From an uncultured Planococcus sp. (GTDB lineage Bacteria; Bacillota; Bacilli; Bacillales_A; Planococcaceae), in contig CANNAE010000002.1 of the NCBI GenBank assembly GCA_947502505.1, positions 434,001 to 498,000 on the forward strand: a stretch of 64,000 nucleotides of DNA, in the 5' to 3' direction. A program made the position numbers and the translations under genes. Below, piece after piece: positions 42,176-51,175 of the stretch. A model generated the notes under the pieces. The model searched no databases. It had not been told where the DNA came from and was given only the letters and a program-made list of their open reading frames with translations. How positions within the stretch are numbered: the stretch's first letter is position 1; each line of letters starts with the position of its first letter.

Positions 42176-43828
42176 CTACCATGTAATAAATCCTTTCGAG
42201 CCAGGTGGTGCATGTTGGATCATATGGGTCAAAGGAATCGCGTATGCAAGAATGATCAGCGCGGCGGCGATCCCGATCCAAATCCACCAGTTCTCAAGCC
42301 ATTTCGGCGTATGGGACATATCGCTTTCCGCCAGCGGAAATTCCACCATCTGTTCAGGCGTTTCCGCTTTTGGCGAAACAAACATCGTCATGATAACGAT
42401 ATACATCAAGATCATGGCAGACAGAAACAAAATCGTGCCGCCGACTGCCATCGTCACATGGTTCGAGAGAATACCATCAAACCATTCCATTGCCGACGGA
42501 TGGCCGTTATAGCCACTGTAAGCTGTACGGCGCGGAGCCCCCATCAAGCCCAATACATGCTGTGCAGTCGACATCAGCAGCATACCGATCGACCAAGTGA
42601 TGATCTGGACAAAGCCGAGGCGCTGCATGCGCTTCGTGAAACGGCGGCCCGTCAAATATGGAATGAGCCAGAAGGTCAATCCCATAAAGGTCATCGCGAC
42701 AGGCGTCCCGACGGTAATATGGAAATGCCCGACAATCCATAAAGTATTGTGGACGACTTCATTCAATTGGAAACTGGCATTGATGATCCCTCCAGCGCCG
42801 CCTGGAATGAAGAACGCCATGGCAATGAAAATCGACGTGAAACGGACGTCTCTCCACGGCAATTTCTTGAACCAGCCAAAGAGGCCCGTGCCGCCTTTTT
42901 GCCGCCCTGAAATTTCAAAGGTTGCAAACATCGAGAACGCCGTCATCAGTGAAGGCACGATGACCATGAACGTCAAGACCACCTGCAGGAACTTCCAGAA
43001 GTTCGAGATGCCCGGTTCCGTCAATTGGTGGTGAAACCCGACCGGAATCGAAAACAGGATGAACAAGACGAACGCAAGACGCGCCAAGGAATCACTGAAT
43101 ACTTTCACGCCGAGCAGTTTCGGCACGATCGTATACCAGGCAATGTACGCCGGAAGCAGCCAGAAATACACAAGCGGGTGGCCGAAATACCAGAACAGCG
43201 AACGGCTCAATTCCACATTGATTGTATCCGTCCAACCGAATGCCCATGGGATGTATTGAAACAATACGGTCGCCACCACTCCAAGACAGGCGATGATCCA
43301 CAAAATGATGGTCGTAACCGTCATAAAGGCAAACAAGGGGCTCAGTTGCCCTTTATTGTTGCGGCGCCAGACCATATAGTGGCCGACCAAAGCAAAGCTC
43401 GAAATCCATGTGCCAACGATGACGAGCGCCAAGCCGACATAATAAAAACCGTTCGCTTTCAGCGGGGCATAAAAGGTATAAAGAACTGAAGCTTCCCCAG
43501 CGATGATCATGATTGTCGCCATGACCGTCCCGAGAAGCGTCACCCACAAGCCAATCCATGAGAACAGGCGGACTTTCGGGCCGAAGCTCCCAAGGCTTTT
43601 GCTCATGCCGGTGATAAAGAAGGCGAAAATGAAAAAGGTCGTATAAATAAGTGCAAGCAAGACGCCGTGCGCGGTAAGGATTTGATAATAATCAAGCCAA
43701 GCCGGGAGCTGGAGGGCGTCGTTGCGGATAAAGACCTGCAAGACGCCCATGAGCGTGCCGATTAAAAATGCGGTATAAGCGACACCTAAGTGCCATAAAG
43801 CGATTTTACGTTCTGGTTGGGCAATCAT
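42176..43828 (-). CDS. cbaA: Cytochrome c oxidase subunit I, b(o/a)3 type
   Basis: 550 aa heme-copper oxidase subunit I of the B family, about 13 membrane segments. Low-spin heme ligand His in LTAHGVLL (about 54); CuB/Tyr crosslink site GHPLVYFWLLPAY (about 215-227); CuB His pair near HHQLTEPG; high-spin heme and low-spin heme ligands in VGHFHITVG. ATG 43828 has GAGGTG 7 bases upstream and lies next to the subunit II stop. It reduces oxygen while pumping protons across the membrane. Confidence 0.94.
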   Translation of the reverse strand: MIAQPERKIALWHLGVAYTAFLIGTLMGVLQVFIRNDALQLPAWLDYYQILTAHGVLLALIYTTFFIFAFFITGMSKSLGSFGPKVRLFSWIGLWVTLLGTVMATIMIIAGEASVLYTFYAPLKANGFYYVGLALVIVGTWISSFALVGHYMVWRRNNKGQLSPLFAFMTVTTIILWIIACLGVVATVLFQYIPWAFGWTDTINVELSRSLFWYFGHPLVYFWLLPAYIAWYTIVPKLLGVKVFSDSLARLAFVLFILFSIPVGFHHQLTEPGISNFWKFLQVVLTFMVIVPSLMTAFSMFATFEISGRQKGGTGLFGWFKKLPWRDVRFTSIFIAMAFFIPGGAGGIINASFQLNEVVHNTLWIVGHFHITVGTPVAMTFMGLTFWLIPYLTGRRFTKRMQRLGFVQIITWSIGMLLMSTAQHVLGLMGAPRRTAYSGYNGHPSAMEWFDGILSNHVTMAVGGTILFLSAMILMYIVIMTMFVSPKAETPEQMVEFPLAESDMSHTPKWLENWWIWIGIAAALIILAYAIPLTHMIQHAPPGSKGFITW

Positions 43829-43829
43829 G

Positions 43830-44297
43830 TCAGTACACCTCAATTTCCGTAGACATCATATGATGCCCGGTTCCACAGTATTCGTTGCATAGAATCAAAT
43901 ACTTGCCTGGTTCTTCAAATGTGTAGGATTTGGTCGTGATCCGTCCGGGAACGACCATCATATTGACTTTCGTATTGTCGATCGTAAAGCTGTGCACCAC
44001 ATCCGTGCTGGTGACTTTGAAAATGATTTCTTTGCCGGCAGGCACCCGCAAGTCCGGTGCGTTGTAGCCGAACGCCAGTGCGACGATCGCCACTTGGTAA
44101 GTATCTTCGTCCAGCTGTGTCACGCCTGGCTTATCAAACGGGGCGGTTTCGTTCACTTTCTCCGGGTCAATCGTGTCCATGCCTCCAGACGGCGTATGGT
44201 TTTGCGAAAACGCGCTGACGCCGACGACGCTCAAAAAGACGATGAGCGAAACGAGGCCGAAACTGAGCCAAATCTTCTCGTATTTATGGAAATGCAT
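43830..44297 (-). CDS. cbaB: Cytochrome c oxidase subunit II, b(o/a)3 type (CuA)
   Basis: 155 aa with one N-terminal membrane helix and an external cupredoxin domain. CuA ligands: His in STDVVHSFTID and the CNEYCGTGHHMM loop (two Cys, His, Met). AAGGAGA precedes the ATG at 44297. It takes electrons from cytochrome c and passes them to subunit I, whose gene follows at once. Confidence 0.94.
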   Translation of the reverse strand: MHFHKYEKIWLSFGLVSLIVFLSVVGVSAFSQNHTPSGGMDTIDPEKVNETAPFDKPGVTQLDEDTYQVAIVALAFGYNAPDLRVPAGKEIIFKVTSTDVVHSFTIDNTKVNMMVVPGRITTKSYTFEEPGKYLILCNEYCGTGHHMMSTEIEVY

Positions 44298-44314
44298 GAT
44301 GAATCTCTCCTTTT

Positions 44315-44509
44315 TTATCTCGCTACGTACATCAAATACACGGCAACCCACATGGCAACGATGACGATGCCGACGAAGAATACACTGATGAGGGTGCCCT
44401 TCAAATTCACCTCATGATGATCCGATTGCTTTTTATCCACTTTCTCCACCTCTTCGCTTTTTGCTGTTTCCTTTAGCATAGGACCTAAGTTTCGGTTTAG
44501 CTGTGACAT
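44315..44509 (-). CDS. Cytochrome c oxidase subunit 2A
   Basis: 64 aa: a charged N-terminal half followed by one membrane helix (LKGTLISVFFVGIVIVAMWV, about 37-56) with the WVAVYL end typical of the ba3-oxidase subunit IIa. A CCAGGTG site precedes the ATG. First gene of the oxidase operon. Confidence 0.85.
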   Translation of the reverse strand: MSQLNRNLGPMLKETAKSEEVEKVDKKQSDHHEVNLKGTLISVFFVGIVIVAMWVAVYLMYVAR

Positions 44510-44556
44510 AAATCACACCTGGACGTATTTATTTTCAACTGTCCACATTTTCGCCA

Positions 44557-44588
44557 AAAAAAGAAAGCCTGCGGGTCGGCAGGCTTTT
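44557..44588 (-). terminator. Terminator between repeat cluster and oxidase operon
   Basis: AAAGCCTGC/GCAGGCTTT hairpin with a T run on the minus strand. The next minus-strand gene upstream is about 950 bases away and already has its own terminator, so the transcript it ends is unclear. Confidence 0.75.
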
Positions 44589-44629
44589 GGAAGTTGCTAG
44601 TTGTGGGAATAAATGGCGGAGATAGATGG

Positions 44630-44870
44630 AGTTCGCATATGACATTGATTCCATGTTCTATCGGTGCTTCATGTTGGTATTCGCCGCCGGGCTTTGAGTT
44701 GGCCTTTGGCAGTAAGCCAGGAAGAACGCCTGTCTCACTGCGTCGGCTCACCCCTATACGCTCGGCGGCTGAGAGGTTTCATTGAGTCGGGTGTGTTTAA
44801 TCAAATCTGCTTCTTTACGAGTTACCGGCTAGTGGGGGAATCGCTTCCTGGATTAGGCGTGTTTGAGGAT
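44630..44870. repeat. Hairpin repeat, copy R4
   Basis: Unit like R2 with an 87-base hairpin at 44683-44769: outer GCCGCCGGGC/GCTCGGCGGC, inner GCAGTAAG/CTCACTGC, tip CCAGG-AAGAACG-CCTG. Followed by AATCTGCTTCTTTACGAGTT and CGGCTAGTGGGGGAATCGCT. Confidence 0.87.
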
Positions 44871-45105
44871 AGCGAGCGTTAGCGAGTGGCATTGTTTCCC
44901 TGTTCTGTTGAAGCTTCAGGTTAGTAGTCGCCGCCGTGCTTTGGGTTGGCCTCTTGCCATAAGCCAGGAAGAGCGCCTGTCTTACGGCATCGGCTCACCC
45001 CTTTACGCTCGGCGCCTTGGAGATCTCCTTGATTCAGGTGCGTTTAATCAGATCTGCTTCAATATGCAATTGCCGGCTAGCGTGGAAATCGCTTCCTGAG
45101 ATGCT
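44871..45105. repeat. Hairpin repeat, copy R5
   Basis: Direct continuation of R4 with a period of about 247 bases. Hairpin at 44930-45016, again 87 bases: outer GCCGCCGTGC/GCTCGGCGCC, inner GCCATAAG/CTTACGGC, tip CCAGG-AAGAGCG-CCTG. Then AGATCTGCTTC and CCGGCTAG-TGGAAATCGCTT. Confidence 0.87.
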
Positions 45106-45277
45106 GCATCTGACCAATACGTGTTTGAACTGAATATCTTGTTGGAAGATGAGGACTGAAAATCACGCTTTCTTTGATCCAAATGATATGAGCTACAAAG
45201 CATGAAGTATTTCCACATTTTCTATCGAGTGAACAGAAGAAATTCCCTTCTCCTCTAAAACTGGAGACGGAGTGTAA

Positions 45278-45400
45278 GGGGCCGACTCCGGGAGGATTAG
45301 CGAGACAATTGAGACCCTGCAGGAGCGTAGCGACGAAGCGGCTCAATGCGAGCCCTCCGGAAAGCGTGCCCCTGCAACGCAGTCGAAAAGCGCAAGCTTT
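45278..45400. repeat. Dispersed Bacillales-type intergenic repeat, copy A
   Basis: Contains CGACTCCGGGAGGATTAGCG, GAGACC, GGCTCAATGCGAGCC and CTCCGGAAAGCG in this order, able to fold by TTGAG/CTCAA, CCGGGAGG/CCCTCCGG and GGGGC/GCCCC pairs. A related copy is at 61835-61935. Similar elements are common between genes in Bacillales. The open frame across it on the minus strand is not a gene. Confidence 0.8.
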
Positions 45401-45496
45401 TCTTTTCAAAGTTCTTTTGTTTCAGTTTCACAACTCATCTTCAACCCATCTCTACAACACACTCTTAAGGAGTAAAACATGAAATTACCAGAGCAC

Positions 45497-45525
45497 ACAA
45501 AAAGCCTGCCGTAACGGCAGGCTTT
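45497..45525 (-). terminator. Terminator of the fnr-like gene
   Basis: AAAGCCTGCCGT/ACGGCAGGCTTT hairpin, 5 bases past the stop codon, with a T run on the minus strand. Confidence 0.9.
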
Positions 45526-45529
45526 ACAA

Positions 45530-46225
45530 TCAGTCGATTTTGCAGAGGTAGATCGGGCATTCTTCGCAATTGATGTCGAATTTCAGTTTGGGAATATTGT
45601 ATAGAACAATTTTGCCGTCTTTCATGCCGACGGTTCCTTGTTTGCGCAAGTCACTGAGCATCCGGTTGACCATTTCCCGGCTCATGCCGCAGAAATTCGC
45701 CAATTCCTGGTTCGTCAGTACGACATCGATCAGTAGACCGCCTTCTGCTTCTACGCCATAGCTGTTGCCAAGGCGGATTAAAGTTGAATACAAAGCCCCT
45801 TTTTTGCCATGGAGCATCAAATCCCGGAAGCGGGTTTGTGTTTTCTGCTGGTCAATACCCATCCATTTCATGAACGCCATCGCAAGCGTTGGATCTTTTT
45901 CCAGCGATTGTTCCAGCTCTTTGACAGGAATTTTCAAGCATATGGTATTGGTCAGGGCACGAGCATCCAGCAAATATGTGGCTCCTTCTGCGAATACGGT
46001 GATCTCGCCAACCATCTGCCCGGCGCCGCAAATTTTCAGTGCCAACTCACGGCCGTCCGGTGTTACTTTTCCGATCTGCACTTTTCCGGAACGGAGAATG
46101 TAAAGGCCTTTTATCGCCTCCCCTTCACGGAAAAGATAGTCACCTTTTTCATATTCCTTAACTTGATGGCTAACTGTCAATAACTTCTCGAGTTCTGGTG
46201 TTAATTTATCAACGCCTGCTCCCAA
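45530..46225 (-). CDS. fnr: Fnr-like Crp-family oxygen-responsive regulator
   Basis: 231 aa: cyclic-nucleotide-binding-like beta roll (about 20-140), dimer helix, then the helix-turn-helix VVLTNQELANFCGMSREMVN (about 168-187). The C-terminus carries C220-x2-C223-x4-C228, the layout of the [4Fe-4S] site of Bacillus Fnr, rather than the N-terminal cluster of E. coli FNR. TTG start behind AAGGAGG. Divergent from a universal stress protein gene, which is a plausible target. Confidence 0.88.
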   Translation of the reverse strand: MGAGVDKLTPELEKLLTVSHQVKEYEKGDYLFREGEAIKGLYILRSGKVQIGKVTPDGRELALKICGAGQMVGEITVFAEGATYLLDARALTNTICLKIPVKELEQSLEKDPTLAMAFMKWMGIDQQKTQTRFRDLMLHGKKGALYSTLIRLGNSYGVEAEGGLLIDVVLTNQELANFCGMSREMVNRMLSDLRKQGTVGMKDGKIVLYNIPKLKFDINCEECPIYLCKID

Positions 46226-46396
46226 AGGACCCTCCCTCCTTTCCAGTGCTTCAGTTTTTTCAAGCGTACCATACCCTCCATAAAATTTGGATGCGTTTTC
46301 ACAATTCAGCCAAAGCTTAACGAAAATTTTCTAAAAAAAGAAGGAAGTCTCCCGCAACATATCGAAAGATAGCAGTAACAGAAGGAGGAATGACCA

Positions 46397-46861
46397 ATGA
46401 CTTTGAAATATTCTCGGATTATGGTGGCAGTGGACGGTTCCAAGGAAGCGGAATGGGCTTTCAAGAAAGCTACAGCGGCGGCTTCCCGGAACAATGCTGA
46501 ACTATATCTCGTGCATGTTATCGATAATCGCTCATTCGGCTCCATTGAAGCATACGACCGCACCATCGCAGACCGCACACTGAAAAGCGGAGAAGAATTG
46601 CTTGCCCATTACAAAGAAGAAGCGGCTTCACACGGCGCCACCAATGTCCACACAATGATCGAGTACGGATCGCCGAAAACCATCATCCCGAAAAAATTGG
46701 CAAACGAACTGAAAGTCGACGTTATTGTTTGTGGCGCTACCGGCTTGAACGCTGCAGAACGCCTGATCATGGGGAGCGTTTCCGAACGCATCGTCCGCAC
46801 GGCCAAATGCGACGTCCTTGTGGTCCGCAGAAACCAGGAAGACGTCGACGCAGCAGAATAA
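46397..46861 (+). CDS. Universal stress protein (UspA family)
   Basis: 154 aa single-domain Usp. N-terminal SRIMVAVDGSKEAEWAF and the ATP-binding GATGLNAAERLIMGSVSE (G-x2-G-x9-GS, about 115-132). AGGAGG precedes the ATG. It is divergent from the Fnr-like gene with 171 bases between and followed by a strong terminator. Confidence 0.93.
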   Translation: MTLKYSRIMVAVDGSKEAEWAFKKATAAASRNNAELYLVHVIDNRSFGSIEAYDRTIADRTLKSGEELLAHYKEEAASHGATNVHTMIEYGSPKTIIPKKLANELKVDVIVCGATGLNAAERLIMGSVSERIVRTAKCDVLVVRRNQEDVDAAE

Positions 46862-46878
46862 TAGGATCTTTCAATAAG

Positions 46879-46914
46879 AAAAGCCTTTCCCGATTAGAGC
46901 GGGAAAGGCTTTTC
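46879..46914. terminator. Terminator between usp and the M14 peptidase
   Basis: AAAAGCCTTTCCCG/CGGGAAAGGCTTTT hairpin between convergent genes. Confidence 0.9.
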
Positions 46915-46920
46915 TTCGTC

Positions 46921-47970
46921 TTATTCGGTTTCACGGGTTTGTTGGAATGCCAACGTATCCCAGAACGAGGTATCTTGTGTATCAATCGAACCATCCGCAA
47001 TGGCCCGTACAGTCGATTCCAATGTCGTAATGGTTTGCTTGATCAAATAACCGTTGCTCTTTTGCCCAAGGACATAAGGCTCGTATTCGTGGTCGGACAT
47101 GCCGCGCATTTCAAAGAGCAAAGTCGAAATACCATATTCGACTGCAATGCCGTTGCGGCTAATGGTTTCAGCGTCGCCTCCACGGTATTTGCCGAGATGG
47201 CCCCATCCGGTGGAATCGACCGCATCAAACACGACAGCCCCGAGTTTTTTCGATCCTTCCACGACTTCAGGGTCAGCGTTTGGCGTGGTCGGATAAAGAA
47301 TCGATCCGGAAACCAATTCGCCGTCGCGTTCACTGCTGGCGCCTTGATGATGCAAGTCGATCATATAATCGATATCGTATTTGCTCATGACATTTTCATG
47401 CAAGGCTTTCGTTTCGGGTTGTATTTTGTCGATATGGTCGCGGTTCAAGTCTACCCCGACTGCGTTATAACGGGTCAAATTGCGGTCACCTGACGCTACG
47501 TAATCGTCCAATGAGAAATCGACGTCTCCCATGGCCCCGTCTGCATTAAGCATTGGCACGACTAGGATGTTGACGTTATCTGTGACGCCTTTCAGTTTGC
47601 CGGTGCCGAGATGCTTGATGAATTCAAGTGCCCCTTCTGTTGTCAGCTGTTCGTTGCCGTGCTGCTGCGTCAAGAAAAGGATAGTTGGGTTTTCCGGATT
47701 GCTCATGTATTTTGCCACGTACAGGTCGCGCCCTTTGACGCTCTGCCCGATGACTTCAAGTTCCATTTGCGGCTGTTTGGCATCCTGCTTTTTCAAAAAG
47801 TCAGCCATTTCCGAGTAGGTGGTCAAAATGGATGTGTTGATTGTTTCATTGCCGCCATATCCAGGCCCGTTGCCGACTGCTTCCACTACGGCAGAGTTCA
47901 TCGGTACGGCACTCAAAGCAAGTGCCCCCGCCAATGATAAGGTGAATACCCCTTTTTTTAATGATTTCAT
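46921..47970 (-). CDS. Secreted M14-family zinc carboxypeptidase
   Basis: 349 aa. Signal peptide with KKG start and hydrophobic core (about 4-30). Zinc ligands: His and Glu in QQHGNEQ (about 103-106) and His in DLHHQG (about 206); catalytic Glu in FEMRG (about 287). AAGGAG lies 10 bases before the ATG at 47970. It could trim peptides or peptidoglycan; no wall-binding domain is visible. Confidence 0.88.
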   Translation of the reverse strand: MKSLKKGVFTLSLAGALALSAVPMNSAVVEAVGNGPGYGGNETINTSILTTYSEMADFLKKQDAKQPQMELEVIGQSVKGRDLYVAKYMSNPENPTILFLTQQHGNEQLTTEGALEFIKHLGTGKLKGVTDNVNILVVPMLNADGAMGDVDFSLDDYVASGDRNLTRYNAVGVDLNRDHIDKIQPETKALHENVMSKYDIDYMIDLHHQGASSERDGELVSGSILYPTTPNADPEVVEGSKKLGAVVFDAVDSTGWGHLGKYRGGDAETISRNGIAVEYGISTLLFEMRGMSDHEYEPYVLGQKSNGYLIKQTITTLESTVRAIADGSIDTQDTSFWDTLAFQQTRETE

Positions 47971-48377
47971 CGATCCATCACTCCTTTTTATTATGTTGCC
48001 ATCCCACTTTTTCCGTTTTTGCTCCCCCTTCTCCTGCCAGAACGATAAAAACGATTCCTTCGTAACACGAAACAACAAGCTCCAACTACCTTCAGCCCTA
48101 TCAGAAATAATAGAAAAGATTAATTATTCTGCAAAAACATTACTTTCTCCTTATAAATAATTACATTTTCTCCGCTTATGTGTCGCTTATGACAGCATAT
48201 ACCTAAATTTGATAAGAAACTGTAATAATAAATAGGTTTATGCGGTGGTACAATGGGTCTGCCGGAATTTTTGACGGCTTTTTTTCATGGCATTAGCCAT
48301 CCATCATTACCTCAGAAAAGAATTCTTATATAGAGAAAAGAAAAGACATTAAGGGAACGCGAAAGGAGCACAACACA
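47971..48377. other. Intergenic region between divergent secreted-enzyme genes
   Basis: 407 AT-rich bases carrying the 5' regions of the M14 peptidase (minus) and the M23 hydrolase (plus). A weak hairpin GCCG/CGGC with TTTTTTT lies at 48264-48289 and could be a leader attenuator of the M23 gene. No strong promoter or operator could be identified by eye. Confidence 0.5.
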
Positions 48378-49697
48378 TTGAATAAATGGTCCAAATGGTT
48401 CGTCGCAGCATTATCCGCTGTTCTGGCGCTATCAATTTTCTTGCCAACAGCAAGTGCTGATAAATTGTCCGACCTCGAAAAGGAAAAACAAGAGGTCGAG
48501 CAAGAAAAGAGCAACTTGAATTCCGAAATCCAGTCAAAGAACAATGCCATCGTCGAAAATCAGACAGAACTTGAGAAAATCATGAACAAGATCCAGGAAT
48601 TGAACGGTGAAATCGAAGAAACCCAAGGCAAAATCGATGCTGTTCAAGCCCAAATCGATCAAACAAAAGTCGAAATCGATGAGTTGAAAGAATCCATCGA
48701 AGAACTCGAACGCAAAATCGCAGAGCGTGAAGAACTTTTGAAAGAACGCGCGCGCGCTATCCAATTGAGCGGCGGCTCTGTTGACTATATCGATGTATTG
48801 CTTGGAGCGAACAGCTTTGTCGACTTTATCGACCGCGCTTCTGCCGTCAATACATTGATCGAAGCAGACCGTGAAATCATGCGCGAACAAGCAGCGGACA
48901 AAAAACTTTTGGCTGAACAAAAAGCCGAAGTGGAAGAAAAGCTTGCGAAACAAGAAAGCCAAAAAGCAGAACTTGTAGACTTGAAAGATTCATTGGATGC
49001 ACAAAAGGACAAGCAAGACGATTTGCAGGATGATTTGAAAGCAGAGCAAAAACGCTTGGCTAAAGAAAAATCGAAACTTGAAGAAGAGCATGCAGAAGCC
49101 ATGAACATCAGTTCTTCACTTGAAAAGAAAATCGGCAAAGAACAAGCACGTTTAGCTGAAATTGCCCGTAAAGCGGAAGAAAAACGCAAAGCGGAAGAAG
49201 CAGCGGCCCGTAAAGCGGCAGCTGAAAAAGCAGCACAATCCAACGCTTCAGCAGCCACGGTTACACAAGCAGCGGCACCTACATCAAGCGCTGGATTCAT
49301 TCGCCCGGCAGCTGGACGCCATACTTCAGGATTTGGCGGGCGTGATATCGGCGACGGAGCTGAAACACACCTTGGCTTTGACATCGCCAACGTCCCTGGA
49401 ACGCCAATCCGCGCTTCAGCGAGCGGCTATGTATCATATGCCGGTTCGATGGGCGGCTACGGCAACGTCATCATCATTACTCACGTCATCAATGGCCAAA
49501 ACTATGCAACGGCTTATGCACATTTGAATTCCATCAATGTCTCTGTCGGCCAAGCTGTCTCTCAAGGGCAGAATATCGGCGGCATGGGTAACACTGGACG
49601 TTCAACCGGCCCTCACTTACACTTTGAAATTCACATCGGCAGCTGGAACGGCGCTCGCTCGAACGCAGTCAACCCAGCAGCATATATCGGCGGTTAA
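48378..49697 (+). CDS. Coiled-coil M23 peptidoglycan hydrolase
   Basis: 439 aa. Signal peptide ending near ASA (about 27); long coiled coil (about 28-270) rich in Glu, Lys and Gln with heptads; an Ala-rich linker; then a LytM/M23 domain (about 310-435) with HLGFDIA (zinc His/Asp) and GRSTGPHLHFEI (catalytic His-x-His). TTG start with AAAGGAG 9 bases upstream. The layout resembles EnvC/PcsB-type and CwlO-like division or elongation hydrolases. Monocistronic. Confidence 0.9.
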   Translation: MNKWSKWFVAALSAVLALSIFLPTASADKLSDLEKEKQEVEQEKSNLNSEIQSKNNAIVENQTELEKIMNKIQELNGEIEETQGKIDAVQAQIDQTKVEIDELKESIEELERKIAEREELLKERARAIQLSGGSVDYIDVLLGANSFVDFIDRASAVNTLIEADREIMREQAADKKLLAEQKAEVEEKLAKQESQKAELVDLKDSLDAQKDKQDDLQDDLKAEQKRLAKEKSKLEEEHAEAMNISSSLEKKIGKEQARLAEIARKAEEKRKAEEAAARKAAAEKAAQSNASAATVTQAAAPTSSAGFIRPAAGRHTSGFGGRDIGDGAETHLGFDIANVPGTPIRASASGYVSYAGSMGGYGNVIIITHVINGQNYATAYAHLNSINVSVGQAVSQGQNIGGMGNTGRSTGPHLHFEIHIGSWNGARSNAVNPAAYIGG

Positions 49698-49715
49698 CCA
49701 CTACCCGCTCGAACT

Positions 49716-49754
49716 AAAAGGCAGTATCCGAGAATCTCGGGTACTGCCTTTTTT
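49716..49754 (+). terminator. Terminator of the M23 gene
   Basis: AAAAGGCAGTA ... TACTGCCTTTTTT hairpin with inner CCGAGA/TCTCGG pairs. Confidence 0.92.
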
Positions 49755-49945
49755 ACATCTATTGAATCCTTTCCAGAAGTTAAATTCTTCCTTTTATATG
49801 TTAAACTGAAGGGAATAAACAGAATTCTTTCTATATAATAGGCATTTCATAGGATCCATTACCGTTAAGGGAGACGGTTCATTCTGTTGAGACGTCACCT
49901 GCTTAGACAAGATATTTAAAAAATTTCACATAAAGAGGTGTAGCA

Positions 49946-50233
49946 ATGGATTCGAATCAAGGAAGAAATGAGAAAAAGATACACAACCCATACTTTTCGT
50001 TAAGCCTCGGCGCCATAGGGATGTTGCTTTTGACTTTTGGCATCTTTAAATTGGTTATCGGCAATGTGGGCACGAATCCTGCCGATTTTTTTCTGCCGTG
50101 TGCTGGGCTGATCATCTTAATTCACTACATATACTATTTGGAAAAGAAAGCTGGCATCAGCGATAAGTTGATCTGGATCCGGGCGTTGGTGATTATGGTA
50201 GTTCTCGCGGTAGGAGCTTACATGGCTTATTGA
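49946..50233 (+). CDS. Small membrane protein of unknown function
   Basis: 95 aa. A polar N-terminal 17 residues are followed by three hydrophobic stretches (about 18-39, 46-65, 74-95). AGAGGTG precedes the ATG. First of three small membrane-protein genes in the same direction. No family recognised. Confidence 0.75.
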   Translation: MDSNQGRNEKKIHNPYFSLSLGAIGMLLLTFGIFKLVIGNVGTNPADFFLPCAGLIILIHYIYYLEKKAGISDKLIWIRALVIMVVLAVGAYMAY

Positions 50234-50266
50234 ACGGATTTATCCTAGTAAATGAGGGGGGCTTCC

Positions 50267-50545
50267 ATGAAACAGAAATTGCTGTCCATCTTTTCGTTCC
50301 TGTTGTTTCTCGCGCTTCTCATCCCCTTCGCTTATTCAAGCAGCCGGTTAGGGAGACTGTTATTCGAAGGGCTATTTGCGCTCGGTTTTTACTCGCCGCT
50401 TGTGCTTGCCGTGATCGGATTTCTTGCGGCTTGGTTCGGGGTCAAGACTGCTTACCGGATGCTGCTCACCAGCGGACATGCTTTTCTTTTCGTGGTGTAT
50501 GCTTTCTTGCTTTTTGTCGCAATGTTCGGCTTTCAGGAGCCTTGA
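50267..50545 (+). CDS. Small membrane protein of unknown function
   Basis: 92 aa, almost wholly hydrophobic with about three membrane segments. ATG at 50267 with GAGGGGGG 5 bases upstream. Lies between two other small membrane-protein genes with short gaps (33 bases each side), so probably an operon. Confidence 0.72.
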   Translation: MKQKLLSIFSFLLFLALLIPFAYSSSRLGRLLFEGLFALGFYSPLVLAVIGFLAAWFGVKTAYRMLLTSGHAFLFVVYAFLLFVAMFGFQEP

Positions 50546-50578
50546 TCCATTGACTGCAAATAGAATTGGGGGCTTTTT

Positions 50579-51175
50579 ATGATTTTTGTATTGGCTGGGT
50601 ATATTGCTTTGCTGGTTTTTTCGGTGAAAGCCTTCGCTGGCAAGCAAGCTCATCGGTGGATCCATTCCGGCTACATTACGGCTTTCCTGCTGCCTTTTTT
50701 GGTGATGGCGGTGTTCCTTCGAATCATCGGCCCCTTTGTCGGCTCCGGAATCGGGGCGAGCGCTGTCGGCATGGCCTTCGCACTTGTGACTTTGATGACC
50801 GGCTTTGGCTTTTTGTATATTGGCTACACTTCCAAAGACACCCATAAAAAAAGATTGCCTTCATCCGCCATGAACATGGCTTTTGAAGGCAATCTCTTTT
50901 TATTTCGACCCGTACAACTGCTCGAGTTCTTCTTCTTTCATCGTGAAGCGGTGCTGTTCTTTCGGGAACGCGCCGCTCTTCACTTCTTCAACGTATTGGG
51001 CGAGCCCTTGTTGCATCGTCTCGCCTGCTTCTGCATAGGACTGGACGAACTTCGGCAAATGGTGCGAGCCGTATTTGACGGTATCGTGGTAGACGAGCAC
51101 TTGCCCGTCGGTTTCGCTGCCGGCGCCGATGCCGATGACCGGGATCGCCAGTTCTTTTGTGACTTGTGCGGCTAA
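50579..51175 (+). CDS. Small membrane protein with anomalous C-terminal read-through
   Basis: The first ~93 residues form three membrane helices, like the two genes before it, ending near [13 protein letters not shown] at the panB terminator. The frame then has no stop and continues 100 more codons through the terminator hairpin and antisense across the 3' end of panB. The tail (rich in Phe, Arg, Leu) looks like antisense translation. Either a stop codon has been lost or a base is missing; the real protein is probably about 90-95 aa. Confidence 0.55.
   Translation: MIFVLAGYIALLVFSVKAFAGKQAHRWIHSGYITAFLLPFLVMAVFLRIIGPFVGSGIGASAVGMAFALVTLMTGFGFLYIGYTSKDTHKKRLPSSAMNMAFEGNLFLFRPVQLLEFFFFHREAVLFFRERAALHFFNVLGEPLLHRLACFCIGLDELRQMVRAVFDGIVVDEHLPVGFAAGADADDRDRQFFCDLCG
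50845..50895 (-). terminator. Terminator of panB
   Basis: AGATTGCCTTCA (50852-50863) pairs with TGAAGGCAATCT (50884-50895), then a T run on the minus strand; 5 bases past the panB stop. Confidence 0.88.

Noticed and set aside
45077..45409. 110-codon open frame on the minus strand
   Set aside because: It crosses a dispersed non-coding repeat (copy A) and part of R5, has no ribosome site, and its protein is of the type often falsely annotated over such repeats.
48264..48289. Possible riboswitch terminator before the M23 gene
   Set aside because: The stem has only four base pairs and no conserved aptamer-like sequence lies upstream.
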